A DNA stretch of 64,000 bases. It comes from Albugo candida. Taxonomy: Eukaryota; Oomycota; Peronosporomycetes; Albuginales; Albuginaceae. Numbering within the stretch: position 1 is the stretch's first letter; the number at the start of each line of letters is the position of its first letter. Location: positions 62,001-126,000 of the forward strand of contig CAJNAR010000021.1 in the NCBI GenBank assembly GCA_905220665.1, written 5' to 3'. Positions 1-11,304 of the stretch are shown one piece after another. A model generated the notes under the pieces. It saw only the letters and a list, made by a program, of their open reading frames with translations, was not told the origin of the DNA and made no database searches. Position numbers and translations under genes: made by a program.

Positions 1-2
1 TT

Positions 3-566
3 TTCCATCGACTTTGGCGAAGTCTCAGTCCGTATCTCCAGCAGACACAGCTCAATAAAATCGATATGCGTGGCAGTGAAACGTACGAATCGCTTCTGCA
101 AATGCTTGGGGGACGTGATGGACTGCCGACGCTGATGGGTGGAAAGAACACAAGTATTTCGATCCCTCCCACCGGCTTACTCGCTCGAGACTCGTATGCA
201 TTGCTCTGTGAGCACGGAGCCGTGGAAGCAGATATTACAGCCCGCAAAAGTCTACAAATTCCATTTCGAACGTTGCTGAATGACACTGTTTGCTAGGAGT
301 TCCAAGTACAGCATTTGGATGTGGATTTTGAGGTACGATTGCGGACACAGGGCGAACAAGGTGGCGCGTTGGAATGTGTTATCATGCCAAGAATCCGAGC
401 AGTACAAGGAGAGCAAGTGACTGGGGAGTACAGAGCCATCGAGGATGCAACAATCGTCCTTGTGTGGGACAATACATCCTCTTGGATGCGGAGCAAGCGT
501 ATCGCGTACAAAGCCAAAGTCGTCCGAGCAACACATGAGTTTTCCACTTTAGACACCTGCGCCTGA
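3..566 (+). CDS. SEC14-like CRAL-TRIO/GOLD lipid-transfer protein, 3' part
   Basis: The 5' end lies outside the window. The readable part begins in the tail of a CRAL-TRIO lipid-binding fold (FHRLWRSLSPYL, then the characteristic LPTLMGG where plant and animal SEC14 proteins have LPxEFGG). It ends in a GOLD domain with the diagnostic close VLVWDNTSSWMRSKRIAYKA. The two reading frames join if a 57-nt GT-AG intron at 250-306 is removed, giving 168 residues to the stop at 566. Proteins of this class exchange phosphoinositides or other lipids between membranes. The intron has a weak donor (GTCTAC), so its exact ends are less sure than the domain call. Confidence 0.75.
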
Positions 567-666
567 AATTGGTGAAAATAGAGGCAAATGAGCGATAAAC
601 GCTTTGGGAAATGGAATGCTTTTCGCCATATTATTCAATTCTCTCCCTTTACTGCTTCTCGCTACC

Positions 667-2694
667 TCAGATGCTTATACAGTTCAATTGCTGAAGAAAG
701 TCTTCCGCGTTCAAAAGCTCTGTGCATCCATACCAAATTGTTTTCGGATTGGATTGTGACTTGGCATACGCCATGAGATTCTGATACTCATTGTAATTGC
801 CACCTCCAATCATAAAGACGATCGCTTCACGGAATGGAGTCCTTTGTCGTGGAACTTGGCCGTGAGCGCCGTTGGCTGTGATCTTTGGATCCAGATAGAT
901 AAACTCATCGTCTTCAGTGTTCGGTCGTAGCTCGCAAATTGCGTCCGTCACGCGTGTGACATGCAATTTTTTATTTTCTGGAAGAAAGTTCTTCACGCTG
1001 GCAGCTGCTTGTGCTAGGAATCCTTGCGCCAATCCTTTGAATTTACTCATACTCGCTGCCGAGCTTGGAACAGCTGAATGAGGATTGACTTCGCTTTGGA
1101 GAGCGCCACCAACACTTGCGTGTTTCTGAAACGCAGTATGCTTTTTGATATACGTCCATGCGGTCATGAAAGAGAGACTGCTTTCCTGAGCATTTGCCTC
1201 TTCCAAATGTTTGTACAACGATTCAAACTCGGCGATATCGGTGGTGCTCGCGCCGCTTGTAAGATAATAAATCATCAGAAGACGAACTTTATCGGCCAAT
1301 GTGCCCATATCCTTTGATCCGAGAACCTGAGCAATCTCATTTTTGTCAACAGAGGAGCCATTTATAAGCTTTTGCTCGAGCATGGAAAATGTTGGAATGT
1401 GGCGTGCAGTGATAATCTCAAAGGCTGCTTGAAAGATGTTTGTGTGCACCTCGAGCATTTTCTTCTTCTCCACGAGCATCGGCAAGGTATCCACTGCATC
1501 CACAAGATCCTTAGTCCCGGTCATCAACGTATCGTGTCCTCCAGTCTGATTACAAAAGCATGAAAGGATGCGTTGTAATGTTCTTACAAAAGAATCGTAC
1601 CTTGGCACGAATCTGTTCCTCCTTGCGTGTGACCTGTTTCATTTCTTCTTCGTTTGCGTCGATCGCATCGGGAAAGAGACTTCCAGCGTGAAGTCGAAAG
1701 AACGAATCTGAAACAATGTCGAGATCGTATGTCTTTTCAATGATAGCTTGTGCGTGCTCCTCAGCTGATTTCTTGACGCCTACTTTGACTCGATTCATAG
1801 ACACCTTGAGAAGATCGTCCACTAAGGCTTGATACGTCGATGGATGATGAAGCATGGAAGGTAGGTCCTCATTGCGATCCATAAGTATCAGAACGGGACG
1901 TTGAAACGATTTAGGAGCGTCACTTTCTTGGAATAAATTCAGTCGATCGACAGTTGCGCTCGAAATATGTTTCCGGATCAATTGTGTGAGTGACTGTGCG
2001 ACGATTTGCGCCGGGCCTTCATGTCGTGGCGCTCGGATCACTGGTATCTTTTTAGCGGTCGAAAGCACGGAAAAAAGCTTTTCAGCGATTCCGTGCATCA
2101 AATCCATAATCTCCTGCTCCTCAAGCCGGGGTTTATTGTACCTCGAATAGCTCTGAGTCTGTTTGAATGAGAATAAACTTGGCTCTAACGTAACGAATCC
2201 GATGAATTGCTCCATCACTTTGGCGATTTTGCTCGCGCAATTCTCTTCCACACACCGTTTTGCAAAGTACTCGATCATGTTTTGATTTAATGGAGCGATG
2301 AAATTGACATGAGCCGAGTCGTAAAGATCCCTTTTGCAGTCATTTATAATGATTTCAATGTTCTCTGCCGTCGCCACTACAAAGTATATCGCTGGAACAT
2401 CAGCGATAGGATCTCGCGGGGAATCGATGAGAAGATGGAGCGTGACGCCTTTTTTTCGAAGTTGCTGGAGCTTTAATATCGGCGAGATTATATCGCGTCC
2501 AAACGAGTCATAAATTAATATTTTCCATTGCTCGCTCCAGCTTTCCGTGCTTTTCTTCGATTCTGAATTAAAATCCAGCATTTTCAATACATTTTCTATG
2601 AATACGAATGAGAAATGAGTGAAATCACTCGGTACGTGGCTCGCCAACCTTTTTGTTTTGTTTGTAGCGAAGTCGGAATCATTTCGGTAGCCAT
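667..2694 (-). CDS. SLY1: SLY1 (SCFD1), Sec1/Munc18-family SNARE regulator
   Basis: Three exons, complement of 667-1545, 1601-2595 and 2649-2694, give 639 residues, the usual SLY1 length. The 55-nt and 53-nt introns both have GT-AG ends and keep phase. The first exon restores the short N-terminus ending in KENVLKMLDFN, equivalent to the N-terminal helix of SLY1. Family signatures include WKILIYDSFGRDIISPIL near residue 45, GVTLHLLIDSP, and the conserved DRNEDLPSMLHHPSTYQALV block mid-protein. SLY1 binds syntaxin-5-type SNAREs and promotes ER-Golgi vesicle fusion. An in-frame upstream ATG at 2709 is an alternative start. Confidence 0.93.
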
Positions 2695-2801
2695 GGCCGC
2701 GATTTGCATGAGAAAGGAATTTATACGGTGTATTACTTTATACAATTTATGAAATGAAAGAGTCAGGAATGTTTGCTCAAGAATGCTCCATTGCGTCGAA
2801 T

Positions 2802-4121
2802 TTACGGTGCTCGCATGCTCAATCGTACGTTTGCCTCAACAGAGGACACTTGACGAAGAGTTCTGTCCAGCAATTCAGTGACACGGAGATATATATCACG
2901 AGTCTCACACTCGGAATCAATCGAAAGACGATGCGATTGAGTGATGATGGAGTCTTCTTTCGATGCAGACATGACTTTAGCGCCTTGATATGTGCTTCTT
3001 CGCGTCACTGAATGAGACAAAGCCACTGAACTTGATGTAGTAGACGATGTAGAAGATACAAATGTCAATGTGCAAGCCACTCGAACGTGCTTGAGAAATC
3101 GAAGAATCGACGAATGTGCTGCTTTTGTGACCACAATGTCGTTTATACGTAAAAGAACGTTTCCATTGTGAAGCGCTTCGACTCCTAATGCTGTACTTTT
3201 GGAACTTATTTTTGATATCCGCGCGCCAAAATTCCCATTCAAAGGCTCAAATACAATTCCAAGTTTGTCAGAAGGATTCCAAAGTACATCCATTCGATCC
3301 TGAGTAAGCGTTGCATTTTGCGACAGCGCCGATGAGGAACTTCGATATGTGCTGCTGGAGGAGGACGCGCTCGAACGGATTTCTGTACCAAGCAACTGTA
3401 ACTGAGTGATCAAATCACCCAATTGACGACATACGTTTACCGAGTTTGTACTTGCAGAATGATCAGTGTCTGGATACTCGTCTCCATTTTGATACGAATA
3501 GGAGCATATTGAATCGGATGGTACAGCCTGGTTGAAGCTTCGACTCGATCCTGAATTTATCAGCATTGGTATTATGGACCGTGTGCTGCAATCAAATGAA
3601 TGGCCAGTTTGGTTATCTTTCTTTTTGATTCGCTTCAAGTCGTAGGAAGACGCTGATAGATTTTTACCGATACCTGACGCCGTCTTCCGAATCCATTCTG
3701 TGGTAAAACTTGGTAACGAATTTTCCATTGCGAGTTCGACAGCATCTTTTCCATTTCCATCGGGCAAAACGGTAGCGTCTGGAAAAGGCTTTACAATGCT
3801 TTTTATATGAACACCTAATAAATTATTTTTGATTGCCACATGGAGAGGTAACATGCCGGAAAAGTTTGGTAATTCGCATGCGCGCGGGAAAGCAGTTATG
3901 ACTTTATCGAGCGTCTCAACAGGAATACTCGGTTCTGTACACGCCCAGTGAAGCGGTAGCATATTGAATTCATCAGCAGCTCTTGCTAGTGACGTATCTT
4001 TTTCCAAAAGACCAAGAACTCCCTTCCAATCGGCGTGCTCTGCGCAAGAGAGTATAGCTTTTTCAGACGACATAAAGCTTTGGTGCAGGATTTCGTTGGG
4101 ATGCAAAACACCTGTGAGCAT
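2802..4121 (-). CDS. Ankyrin-repeat and PDZ-domain protein
   Basis: A single-exon gene of 439 residues. Residues about 20-130 contain three ankyrin-like helices pairs (MLPLHWACTEPSIPVETLDK, then GMLPLHVAIKNNLLGVHIKS). A long serine-rich linker with runs of Ser follows. Residues about 295-360 look like a PDZ domain: LGIVFEPLNGNFGARISKIS carries the carboxylate-loop-like region, and VLLRINDIVV matches the conserved beta strand. The C-terminus is charged and probably helical. The combination suggests a scaffold, but no specific ortholog is recognised. The ankyrin units are divergent, resembling other oomycete cytosolic ankyrin proteins. Confidence 0.75.
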   Translation of the reverse strand: MLTGVLHPNEILHQSFMSSEKAILSCAEHADWKGVLGLLEKDTSLARAADEFNMLPLHWACTEPSIPVETLDKVITAFPRACELPNFSGMLPLHVAIKNNLLGVHIKSIVKPFPDATVLPDGNGKDAVELAMENSLPSFTTEWIRKTASGIGKNLSASSYDLKRIKKKDNQTGHSFDCSTRSIIPMLINSGSSRSFNQAVPSDSICSYSYQNGDEYPDTDHSASTNSVNVCRQLGDLITQLQLLGTEIRSSASSSSSTYRSSSSALSQNATLTQDRMDVLWNPSDKLGIVFEPLNGNFGARISKISSKSTALGVEALHNGNVLLRINDIVVTKAAHSSILRFLKHVRVACTLTFVSSTSSTTSSSVALSHSVTRRSTYQGAKVMSASKEDSIITQSHRLSIDSECETRDIYLRVTELLDRTLRQVSSVEANVRLSMRAP

Positions 4122-4446
4122 TTATATACTGTAAATTTGCTGTGTGTGTGTCTCTATAATGCCTGGTATATGGTACTGTCCGAATATATACCTTGTGGGA
4201 TCGGATTCTATTTGTAAAAGAACTGCAGACAGTCTTCTTAATGCAAATTTATTCGCTAAAAATACGCACAGGAGGGTTACTCAGATTTGCGATCTGAATA
4301 TAAATCTGATACCAGAAGATCGCTATCCCGATAATCAGAGTCCAAGCGCTTGCCCGGCGTCTGATGCGACTCTTTGATTCTTAGCGATGCTAAATTGGGA
4401 CCACATATGATTGCTTTTATAGATCTCTCGACCACTTCCAATTTGA

Positions 4447-6041
4447 ATGAGTACAAGTTTCAACGAAATGACCGGCGTCGAAATCGAAATGAATCCGGTC
4501 GAGAAGCCAGAAAAACGACAGGATATATGGTTTCTGAAGGACAGTCCCGAGAAAAGCTCCCATTTGGGCTTTTCTCTCTCACAATTTACAAACTCTTTAT
4601 TCAAATATAACCGTTTGCCTGCCGATAAGAATGTGCCATCAAATGGAAACAGTGTGCGATCGAATAAGTACGAATGGGCCGATGGAATTAGGGGAATTGC
4701 AGCTTTCATCGTTCTCATTCACCACATTCAATGCGCTTTTTTCGGAGAGAGCGCTAATTCACACGTAAGATATCGATTTCCTTCAATGTACACTTTCTCA
4801 TATGTATCGTGCAGCCTGGCCCCATTTATCTTTTGCCTCTCGAGCTTTTGACGCGAGGACCACAGGCAGTGCATGTGTTTTTCGTCTTATCAGGATTTGT
4901 GCTCTCGGTCTCTTTTCTGGGCAAAATTCATTCTGCAGAAACAATATCGAAATGTCCTGACGAAGAAGAAGCACAAAGTCAAAGGATGAAAGACATACAT
5001 TACAGTGGCTTTCTATCGATTTCCTCAACATCATTCCGTCGATTTGCAAGATTATTTGTACCGTGTTTTATCAGTGGATGGATCGCATTTCTGTCTACAG
5101 AGATATTGAACACTCATGTCGACTGTGAAAAGTTATTTGCTTCTGGTATGCTTAAAGATACAAACTGGCTGAAACGTGTGTGTCTTGCTAAGGCGCCAGA
5201 CTCGGAGAGCACTATGGTATGGAGGTTTATCCAGATCGTTTTCATCAAAGTTTGGGATGGTGGGTCCGACAACCCTTACAATAAAGTCATGTGGACAATG
5301 CACATCGAGCTGGCCGGCTCAGCAGTTGTGATGTTCACGTTACTCATGATTGCCAATATTCGATGGCGGTATCGAACAACTGTGCTCGTTGCTGCATGTA
5401 TGTTCACTTTCAATGCGAGTGCTGTTGGCACTACTAGATATTTCTCGTCATTCTTCAGCGGGATGCTGATGGCCCAGCTCCTTACATATCCGCCACTTGT
5501 GGATTTCTCGCTAAAGCCATGGAGATCGAACTGGATGGGGCTTGAACGGCTCGGACTTGAACGGCTCGGACTTGTACTTCAAGGTGCCTTTACCGTTTTG
5601 AGTGTGTATCTATTATCAATGCCGTCCGGGACGAGCGATCACCATAGCCATTATTTTTGGATCTCCAAAGTTTTGAAACCGTTTGGTCTCGAAGTTGTCA
5701 AATCTGGGAATCGCATTGGGGCTTTCATGTTGATGCTCGCGTTGGGTTTCTCTCCCCGGATGCAAAAATTCTTCAAGTACCAAGTCTTTCGCTTTTTGGG
5801 ACGGATCTCGTTTCTATTGTACCTGCTCCATTTTGAGATTCTCATGTCGGTTGCAGTTCCTGTGGCGTATAATTTGGCCATTCAGAATATATTATCATAC
5901 GGGCAAGCCAGATACGTCGCAGGTGTTGTGTGTGTGATATTGTCACTCGCCGTGGGATACCTTGCAACTGTTTTGATTGATGAACCTGTCCAGCGCCGAC
6001 TTCGTCTTTTGGAAAAGAGATTTCAGATTGTAGGTACATGA
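4447..6041 (+). CDS. Acyltransferase 3 (OafA/NolL-type) membrane protein
   Basis: Two exons, 4447-4764 and 4815-6041, joined by a 50-nt GTAAGA...GCAG intron, give 514 residues. The join creates the start of the acyltransferase-3 fold: YEWADGIRGIAAFIVLIHHI carries the R-G-x-A-A and catalytic-type H of helix 1, and QAVHVFFVLSGFVLSVSF is the signature helix-2 block. At least eight further hydrophobic segments follow, ending with a GYLATVLIDEPVQRRLR tail typical of this family (the E-x-P before the last basic stretch). These enzymes acylate extracytoplasmic or lumenal sugars and lipids; the substrate cannot be told. A 15-bp tandem duplication encodes LERLGLERLG near residue 350. Confidence 0.85.
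5535..5566 (+). repeat. In-frame 15-bp tandem duplication
   Basis: The unit CTTGAACGGCTCGGA occurs twice back to back inside the acyltransferase gene, producing LERLG twice in the loop or helix between hydrophobic segments. The copies are identical, which points to a recent slippage or duplication event that preserved the frame. Confidence 0.8.
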
Positions 6042-6145
6042 TCGAACAATTGGACCATCGAATCTGTAGCTTTATAATACACAAAAGCGGGCTTTTTCTT
6101 TATTCGTTGGTGCTACCATTCAGCTCAATCCGAGACTGGGACAAT

Positions 6146-7851
6146 TCACGTAGAAGGGATCGTATCAATCGCCTCACATGCGACCAGCTTTTCGACCTCT
6201 TCAATGTGACGTGCTGTGGATGCTAGCACCTTGGACACTTTCTCATTCAGATCGGCGACTGGCACAAGGTGCTTGACCGCTCTACTAGCGATTATATCGT
6301 CGATTTTTCCAGCATTCAGATTGCTTGAAATATGGATTTTTCTCAGCTCGTGCTGTACGACAGCGTGACGCTTTTGTATGAACAATTGCCGCTGGAGACG
6401 TTGCTGTGGTGTTGCGTATGCCCATTGAGCATAATGCAAGGCAGAGGTGATGTATTCTCGCAGTCGAGGAGACTCCTTTGCAAGCTGTATCGTGCTTGTT
6501 ACGGACTCACCATTTGGCATCAAACACTTGCAGGTATCAAGATCAGTGTCAAGGCTGAGAATTGCTCTGTCAGAAAACAATACTCGGACTCGGCCGTCCG
6601 CATAGGCTCGGTATCTTCCACTCGAATTCTCACTATCATCAATAAGTCCATGCTGCAGGGTCAAGATGCTATAAGCTCAATGGCGGGTGCACAAGAAGTA
6701 ACTTACTTGTGTACTTGCCGCTTTTCTCACTGCTTTATCCAGCCTCCAGTGAGCGCAAGCGATGTCCAAAAGTACTTGTGCGTGTCGGCAAATAGGAGGC
6801 AAACGAATGCACTTTTCGATCTCGGATTCGTGAACGCTGCGCACGTACAATGGGATCGAGGCAGTCGTAAATTGTTGGAGTAGCGTTCCGTCTCTCCCGT
6901 ACATTCGGAAAAAATCGCGTTCAAATTCCAACAGTAAATCGTCCCGCAGATGAAGTGCCTTCCTCACAAACAACTTTTAGCGACAACACGGTTGAAAATT
7001 GAGGTAAAATGGCTCACGTAGACGCGAATATGTGTGTGTTTGGCTACTGAGAAGTAAGCGACGTGATCGCGAACGTCAACGGCCGTCTCGCGTAATATCT
7101 TCGAAGCGGATCCATGCGCATACTGTAGCAATCTGGCCGATGAAGGGGTCGATGCAGAGCATTCCCGAGGCACACAAGCTTCGTTTTGAGGTAGTTCGGA
7201 TGTAAGGCTGTTGTTATATTCATCAGAATCGCTCACTTCAAAGTCCTTTTTGATCAACTTTTGTAAAACCTGTACAGGATACTTGAAGCATTCGGGAGTC
7301 AGTTCTGTGGGAAATGTCTGTCTCTGTTGCGTTATTCCGACCACTTCGTTGTGAGCTCCAGCAGCGATTCGAATTTGATAGTACACATCGACTAATTTAC
7401 CGCCAAACGAGAGGCAAACTCGAGCGTATCCGTCCAGAGACTCCATTTCAAATCGCTGCGAGGCTTCATTATAAAATGAGGCGTTTGACGCTTGGATCAG
7501 TTTGAGATTTGGCCAACGAGCTCTGAGTGATTTGGAACGTTTGCATTCAAAATACGAGTCGCGGATGTTTCGTTTCTGTTGCTGTGTTATGGTCGCAAGA
7601 TGGCAAAACGGAGCAGTACTTGTTCCAGTTGCCACTACAAATCGGTTTCTTAGGCATAGAGTTTTTTCTAAGAAAACAGCGTGGGCCGATAATAATGTGC
7701 TTGTAAAATGGTGGCAGATTTTCCCGTCAGGGTGTAGTATGGAGTATTTGTGACCAGATGAGCTCACATAGAAATCACAAATCCCTTTCTGATCTGCAAA
7801 GCGCGCAAGAATTGAAGCATCCTCAAGTATCAGACAGTGGTATGGCTCCAT
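6146..7851 (-). CDS. C5orf34-like protein
   Basis: Three exons, complement of 6146-6652, 6707-6973 and 7018-7851, with introns of 54 and 44 nt, all phase 0, give 535 residues. The start is the first ATG of the frame (MEPYHCLILEDASILARFAD). The N-terminal region reads a compound into a 'DGS' type fold: SGHKYSILHPDGKICHH resembles the N-terminal domain of vertebrate C5orf34 (DUF4524). The C-terminal SGRYRAYADGRVRVLFSD resembles its C-terminal domain (DUF4520). Function of the family is unknown. I assign it by the paired N- and C-terminal patterns only, so the family name is tentative while the gene itself is secure. Confidence 0.65.
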
Positions 7852-7902
7852 TGCTTTAAGGTAGGACAAGAAGTACCGCTAAAAGTGAGTGGATAGGACC
7901 TC

Positions 7903-8109
7903 TCAATGCCACTCGTATACTATCATCGATGACAGCTTGTAAAACGGGTATAAGAAGGGTACTTTGCCCAGGAAATTTGGTCGCATGTGCATAGGAACTC
8001 GAGGAGAGTTTCGAGCCAAACGTGCGAGCATCTGGTATGTCCTTTTACCAGCATCGTACTTGAAGTAGAAAACATCGGGTTTTAGAAAGCATGTGGGATT
8101 CTCCGTCAT
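7903..8109 (-). CDS. Small hypothetical protein
   Basis: An ATG-to-stop frame of 68 residues lies 51 bases upstream of the C5orf34-like gene, on the same strand. It is basic and aromatic-rich (FYFKYDAGKRTYQMLARLAR, then a PNFLGKVPFLYPFYKL tail), which looks like a small mitochondrial or ribosome-associated protein, but I recognise no family. A second open frame at 8113-8307 could be a 5' exon (a GT...TAG intron of 48 nt would join them in phase), but this is weak. It could also be a chance frame. Confidence 0.35.
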   Translation of the reverse strand: MTENPTCFLKPDVFYFKYDAGKRTYQMLARLARNSPRVPMHMRPNFLGKVPFLYPFYKLSSMIVYEWH

Positions 8110-8427
8110 CGTCTATCTGCCAGATGTGAGACGCACGCGTTGATCGGAAGAGATGGCAACTATCCATCGAGTCAATTGTGATAACATGAAGCAATAGTGA
8201 CAATCAAATGCTACAGCTCGCCTAAATCTCAAGCTCGAGATCTTGAAAAGTATGACTTTGAAATAATATTTCCTCTGCATGTACGCATCACGCATATGTT
8301 TCGCCATTACGTGTAAATAATTAATATCTCAAGTCGCCAATGTGCATACGACTCGACAGACTAACGCAAACCTATGTAACGTCTGTCTCCTCTTCGTCTC
8401 TGTCATTACGCTGTCGGCTGCTTCGTG

Positions 8428-9069
8428 ATGGAAAGACCATTCCAAATTCTCGAAAATTTTGCATCATTCAATAGAGTCCAAACAAACCGACTGGTAATTA
8501 GACAGTGTGCTCGTTGTTTCGTCACGAAGGCACCACAATCAAAAAATCAAGGAATCAGAAAATTCGTGAGAAGAATGGGTTTGGAAAGCAATCAAATTAC
8601 TCTGAACGCCATGCATACGACTGTTGTGACAACACGAAAAGATGGAAGTCACACGGATTATGCCATTCGAGTTGTATCGAAACGTTCCGGTAAAGAAGAA
8701 ATTGTCTATCGTCGATTTTCCGCATTCTTACAACTTCAGCAACTTGCTCAACGACTTTTTCATGAAAAGCGATTCTGCTGTGGTAGCGATGGGAATTGTC
8801 TGTTAGTCACGTACTTGGAGGCCATCTTTTATACGATGCAGTTTCCAAAACTACAAGGCACAGTGTTGGGAAAGAACTCTAAACATGTCGTTCGTGATCG
8901 CATTTTTCTACTTAATACATTCTTACTACAGCTGGAAACAGCTCTGAACAAAATCCCACCAGTGACAATGGATCAATGTGAAAAGCAGCGATGCAAATTG
9001 GTCAAATTGATCAAAAGCTTTTACGGATGTCTTGAAACAAATCGCAAAGAGCACGCCAACTCACTATAG
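8428..9069 (+). CDS. PX (phox homology) domain protein
   Basis: A single-exon gene of 213 residues; the frame opens at a GTG but the first ATG is at 8428. From about residue 65 the PX fold is clear: YAIRVVSKRSGKEEIVYRRF contains the R-R-F/Y phosphoinositide-binding motif. FPKLQGTVLGKNSKHVVRDR supplies the Pro-rich turn and the distal basic residues, followed by an amphipathic helix (IFLLNTFLLQLETALNK). PX domains bind phosphatidylinositol 3-phosphate on endosomes. The N-terminal 55 residues are basic and unrecognised. No BAR or other sorting-nexin domain follows, so it is a minimal PX protein. Confidence 0.85.
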   Translation: MERPFQILENFASFNRVQTNRLVIRQCARCFVTKAPQSKNQGIRKFVRRMGLESNQITLNAMHTTVVTTRKDGSHTDYAIRVVSKRSGKEEIVYRRFSAFLQLQQLAQRLFHEKRFCCGSDGNCLLVTYLEAIFYTMQFPKLQGTVLGKNSKHVVRDRIFLLNTFLLQLETALNKIPPVTMDQCEKQRCKLVKLIKSFYGCLETNRKEHANSL

Positions 9070-9287
9070 AAACAAGCACACTGCTTATTATCAGCAGCCG
9101 ATGACGAGTTTTGTCGATTTTGTAAATCAGCGAGACAAACGCATCAAAAAACTTTTGATTTTGGCCAAAGTATTAAGTACAGCGCACTGTAAAGCTCGAA
9201 ATAAAGATCATATTCATTATCGCTTGCTATTCTTCTAATCTCACGAGTCGTGTTCGTGACCGTCTCTTTATATCTGAGAGAAGGAGA

Positions 9288-9769
9288 ATGATGGAAGTGA
9301 GCCAATCGGTCAAAGACGCTGATCACTGGAATCAAATTCTGGCAATATCGGAGCAGAAATTAGTCGTCGTCGATCTACATAGAAGCTGGTGTGGTCCGTG
9401 TAAGATCATGGAACCAACGTATAAAAGACTGATTGCAGAGATAGAGAATTCCCAAGAGCGTTTATTGTTTGTTTCGGTAAAGCGCTGTGATTGATAATGT
9501 TACTCTGATGCAGTGATCTCGGATATTCTTGTAGCTCGATCAAAGTATGCTCTTGATTGAAACCGAAAACACTCCGAGTTGCAAGCCGAGGTTTCTGCTT
9601 TTTCGAGTAATCGTTTGTGTAGTTGCATTAGATCGTTGGCGATTTACTTCCATTTGTTTTTCAGGAGCGCAAACCTATTGTCGAAATTGCAGGGGCCAAT
9701 GCTCCAAAACTGGATTTTTTTGTACGCCAGCATTGTCCCTCATTGAAAAGCGATGATGAAGACCCATAG
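9288..9769 (+). CDS. Short thioredoxin-domain protein (NME8/TXNDC3-like)
   Basis: Three exons, 9288-9476, 9535-9606 and 9665-9769, separated by two 58-nt introns, all phase 0, give 121 residues. The active site WCGPCK follows beta strand KLVVVDLHRS near residue 37. Exons 2 and 3 supply CKPRFLLFR and ERKPIVEIAGANAPKL, the cis-Pro strand and the G-A-N-A-P block seen in the thioredoxin domain of NME8/NME9 axonemal proteins. The cis-proline position reads C-K-P-R. It ends in acidic SDDEDP. No nucleoside diphosphate kinase domain follows, so it is thioredoxin-only. Open sequence immediately past the stop leaves the 3' end in some doubt. Confidence 0.8.
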
Positions 9770-9954
9770 TACCTTCCTCGGACGTATCGAAATGCTACAC
9801 AAGCCTCGCAAAGGGAACTGGAACCGTACTTGCATATTTCGATGCGTTGGTGTCGTCAGTATACGCGAAAGAGGCATTTCCAGAAGATCCCAACTTGCAG
9901 CGTTTGCATCGATCTCGATAGGAGAAATTCTAAATGGTTCATATTGTTTGCTGA

Positions 9955-10997
9955 TTACAATCTAAGCCAGAAAATATTCAGGCGATAATGCTTCTTACAT
10001 GATTGCCACAAACGCTGCATTTCCAGTCGCCCTGCGTACCAATTGTTCATGTTTACCACATCATTGCGGAGAAACTGCATCGATTGACTTACCGGCCACC
10101 ATTCCATATGAGGTGCAATCTTGAAATTGTTCTCAACAATTAGCGAGCTTGTGTCTTTCATCTGAGTGATATCTGATTCCGAGTCTGTTTTGGCGAAGGG
10201 CTGAAAGTGTCTAACAAGAAAGATGATATTTCCAATATCATAGCCAATTTCAAAAAGACAAAGACATGCCTAGCACTAGCTCGTAGTTTGGATGCCGACT
10301 GGGAACAGAGACTGGGAAATAATGAGTTGACAGGCAAAGCATAAAATCTCCGAGCCGACATCTTTGTTCCTGAATTGCTGATAGATTCGGAAATTTCTGC
10401 TTCAATCTCTTCATCAGTTTCTTCACAAGTGCCTTGGTTGGACAAATTCTCGCTCAGTTGAAATTTCGTATCGTTCACGTCGTTGAAAAACTCTTCCACC
10501 CATAGGGAATCGAACTGCGCATTTATCGAATCATTCCAGGTATGAGAGCTCGAGGATGAAGTCGGAGATTCCGTAGATGAAATCTCCTCGTCCGCTGCTG
10601 TCCATATTGGCGCGTTTGCATCCATACAAAGCTCTACGGATCCCCATGCATCGCAGACAGCTTCATATAACGTCTTTCTCGGTTCGATAAAGCAATAGTT
10701 ACTGCTTTCTGGTGTCGCGTTTCTGTGCATAGACTGATAAACGATTCTTTTGTCTATAGGCTCAAAGCTGCGTGTCTCGAAATATGGCGTTTTTATTGAT
10801 TGAGAGAATTGATCGTGTCGAGTCTCAACTTTTTGCGCTTGAAAAGATGGAAAATAAGTATTTTGCGGGGTCTGAAGCAATAAAGGCAACATCAATGGAG
10901 ACGAAAGGGGCAACGGAGGAGTGCCAGGAAGCGGTGGCTGTCTCGGCAATGGAGGCGGCGGATAAGGCGGTAGTGGCGGATTATATTTCGAAATCAT
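9955..10997 (-). CDS. Proline-rich N-terminus protein, function unknown
   Basis: Two exons, complement of 9955-10269 and 10332-10997, joined by a 62-nt GT-AG intron in phase 0, give 326 residues. The first 45 residues are a polyproline stretch (PPYPPPPLPRQPPLPGTPPL), a likely SH3/WW/profilin ligand. The middle is acidic and Ser-rich. The C-terminal third, spanning the junction (ARRFYALP joined to ACLCLFEIGYDIGNI), is more conserved-looking and contains MEWWPVSQSMQFLRNDVVNM. I do not recognise a domain. The join was chosen because the downstream frame remains open well upstream of its ATG. Confidence 0.6.
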
Positions 10998-11304
10998 GGT
11001 TGAATAGCAAAATGAATTGCAACGAACGATTACGTCCGATGCAAAAGGTTAAACTCAAAGTGATCGGTGGAGAGGAATTTGTAGTGCGGGAAAGTGTTTC
11101 TTTGGCAATGTGCTTTCCATATCGATACCCTTTTTATTCACTGGAAAGAAAATGCGCTCCCTTCTTCCTTCGACGCACAGTATCAAATTCAAGTCGACCA
11201 TCATTTCGCATCGACGGAAGTGGCATCCATGGGATCATCACTCTAAGTTTGACTTAAGTGCAAAAACAAGGTAAGCTCTATATGTGAATGGCTATTCCTT
11301 AAAA
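10998..11304. other. Divergent intergenic region
   Basis: About 300 bases between the divergently transcribed proline-rich gene and the large helical protein. It should carry both promoters. An open frame on the plus strand here is the antisense image of the polyproline repeats and its GC-rich flank, and I see no independent feature. Confidence 0.5.

Noticed and set aside
8113..8307. 64-codon minus-strand frame upstream of the small hypothetical gene
   Set aside because: Can be joined in phase by a 48-nt GT-AG intron, but the residues are not protein-like and no support exists.
10772..11257. 161-codon plus-strand frame
   Set aside because: Antisense to the polyproline repeat and its leader; Glu/Ala-rich composition is the mirror of the Pro codons.
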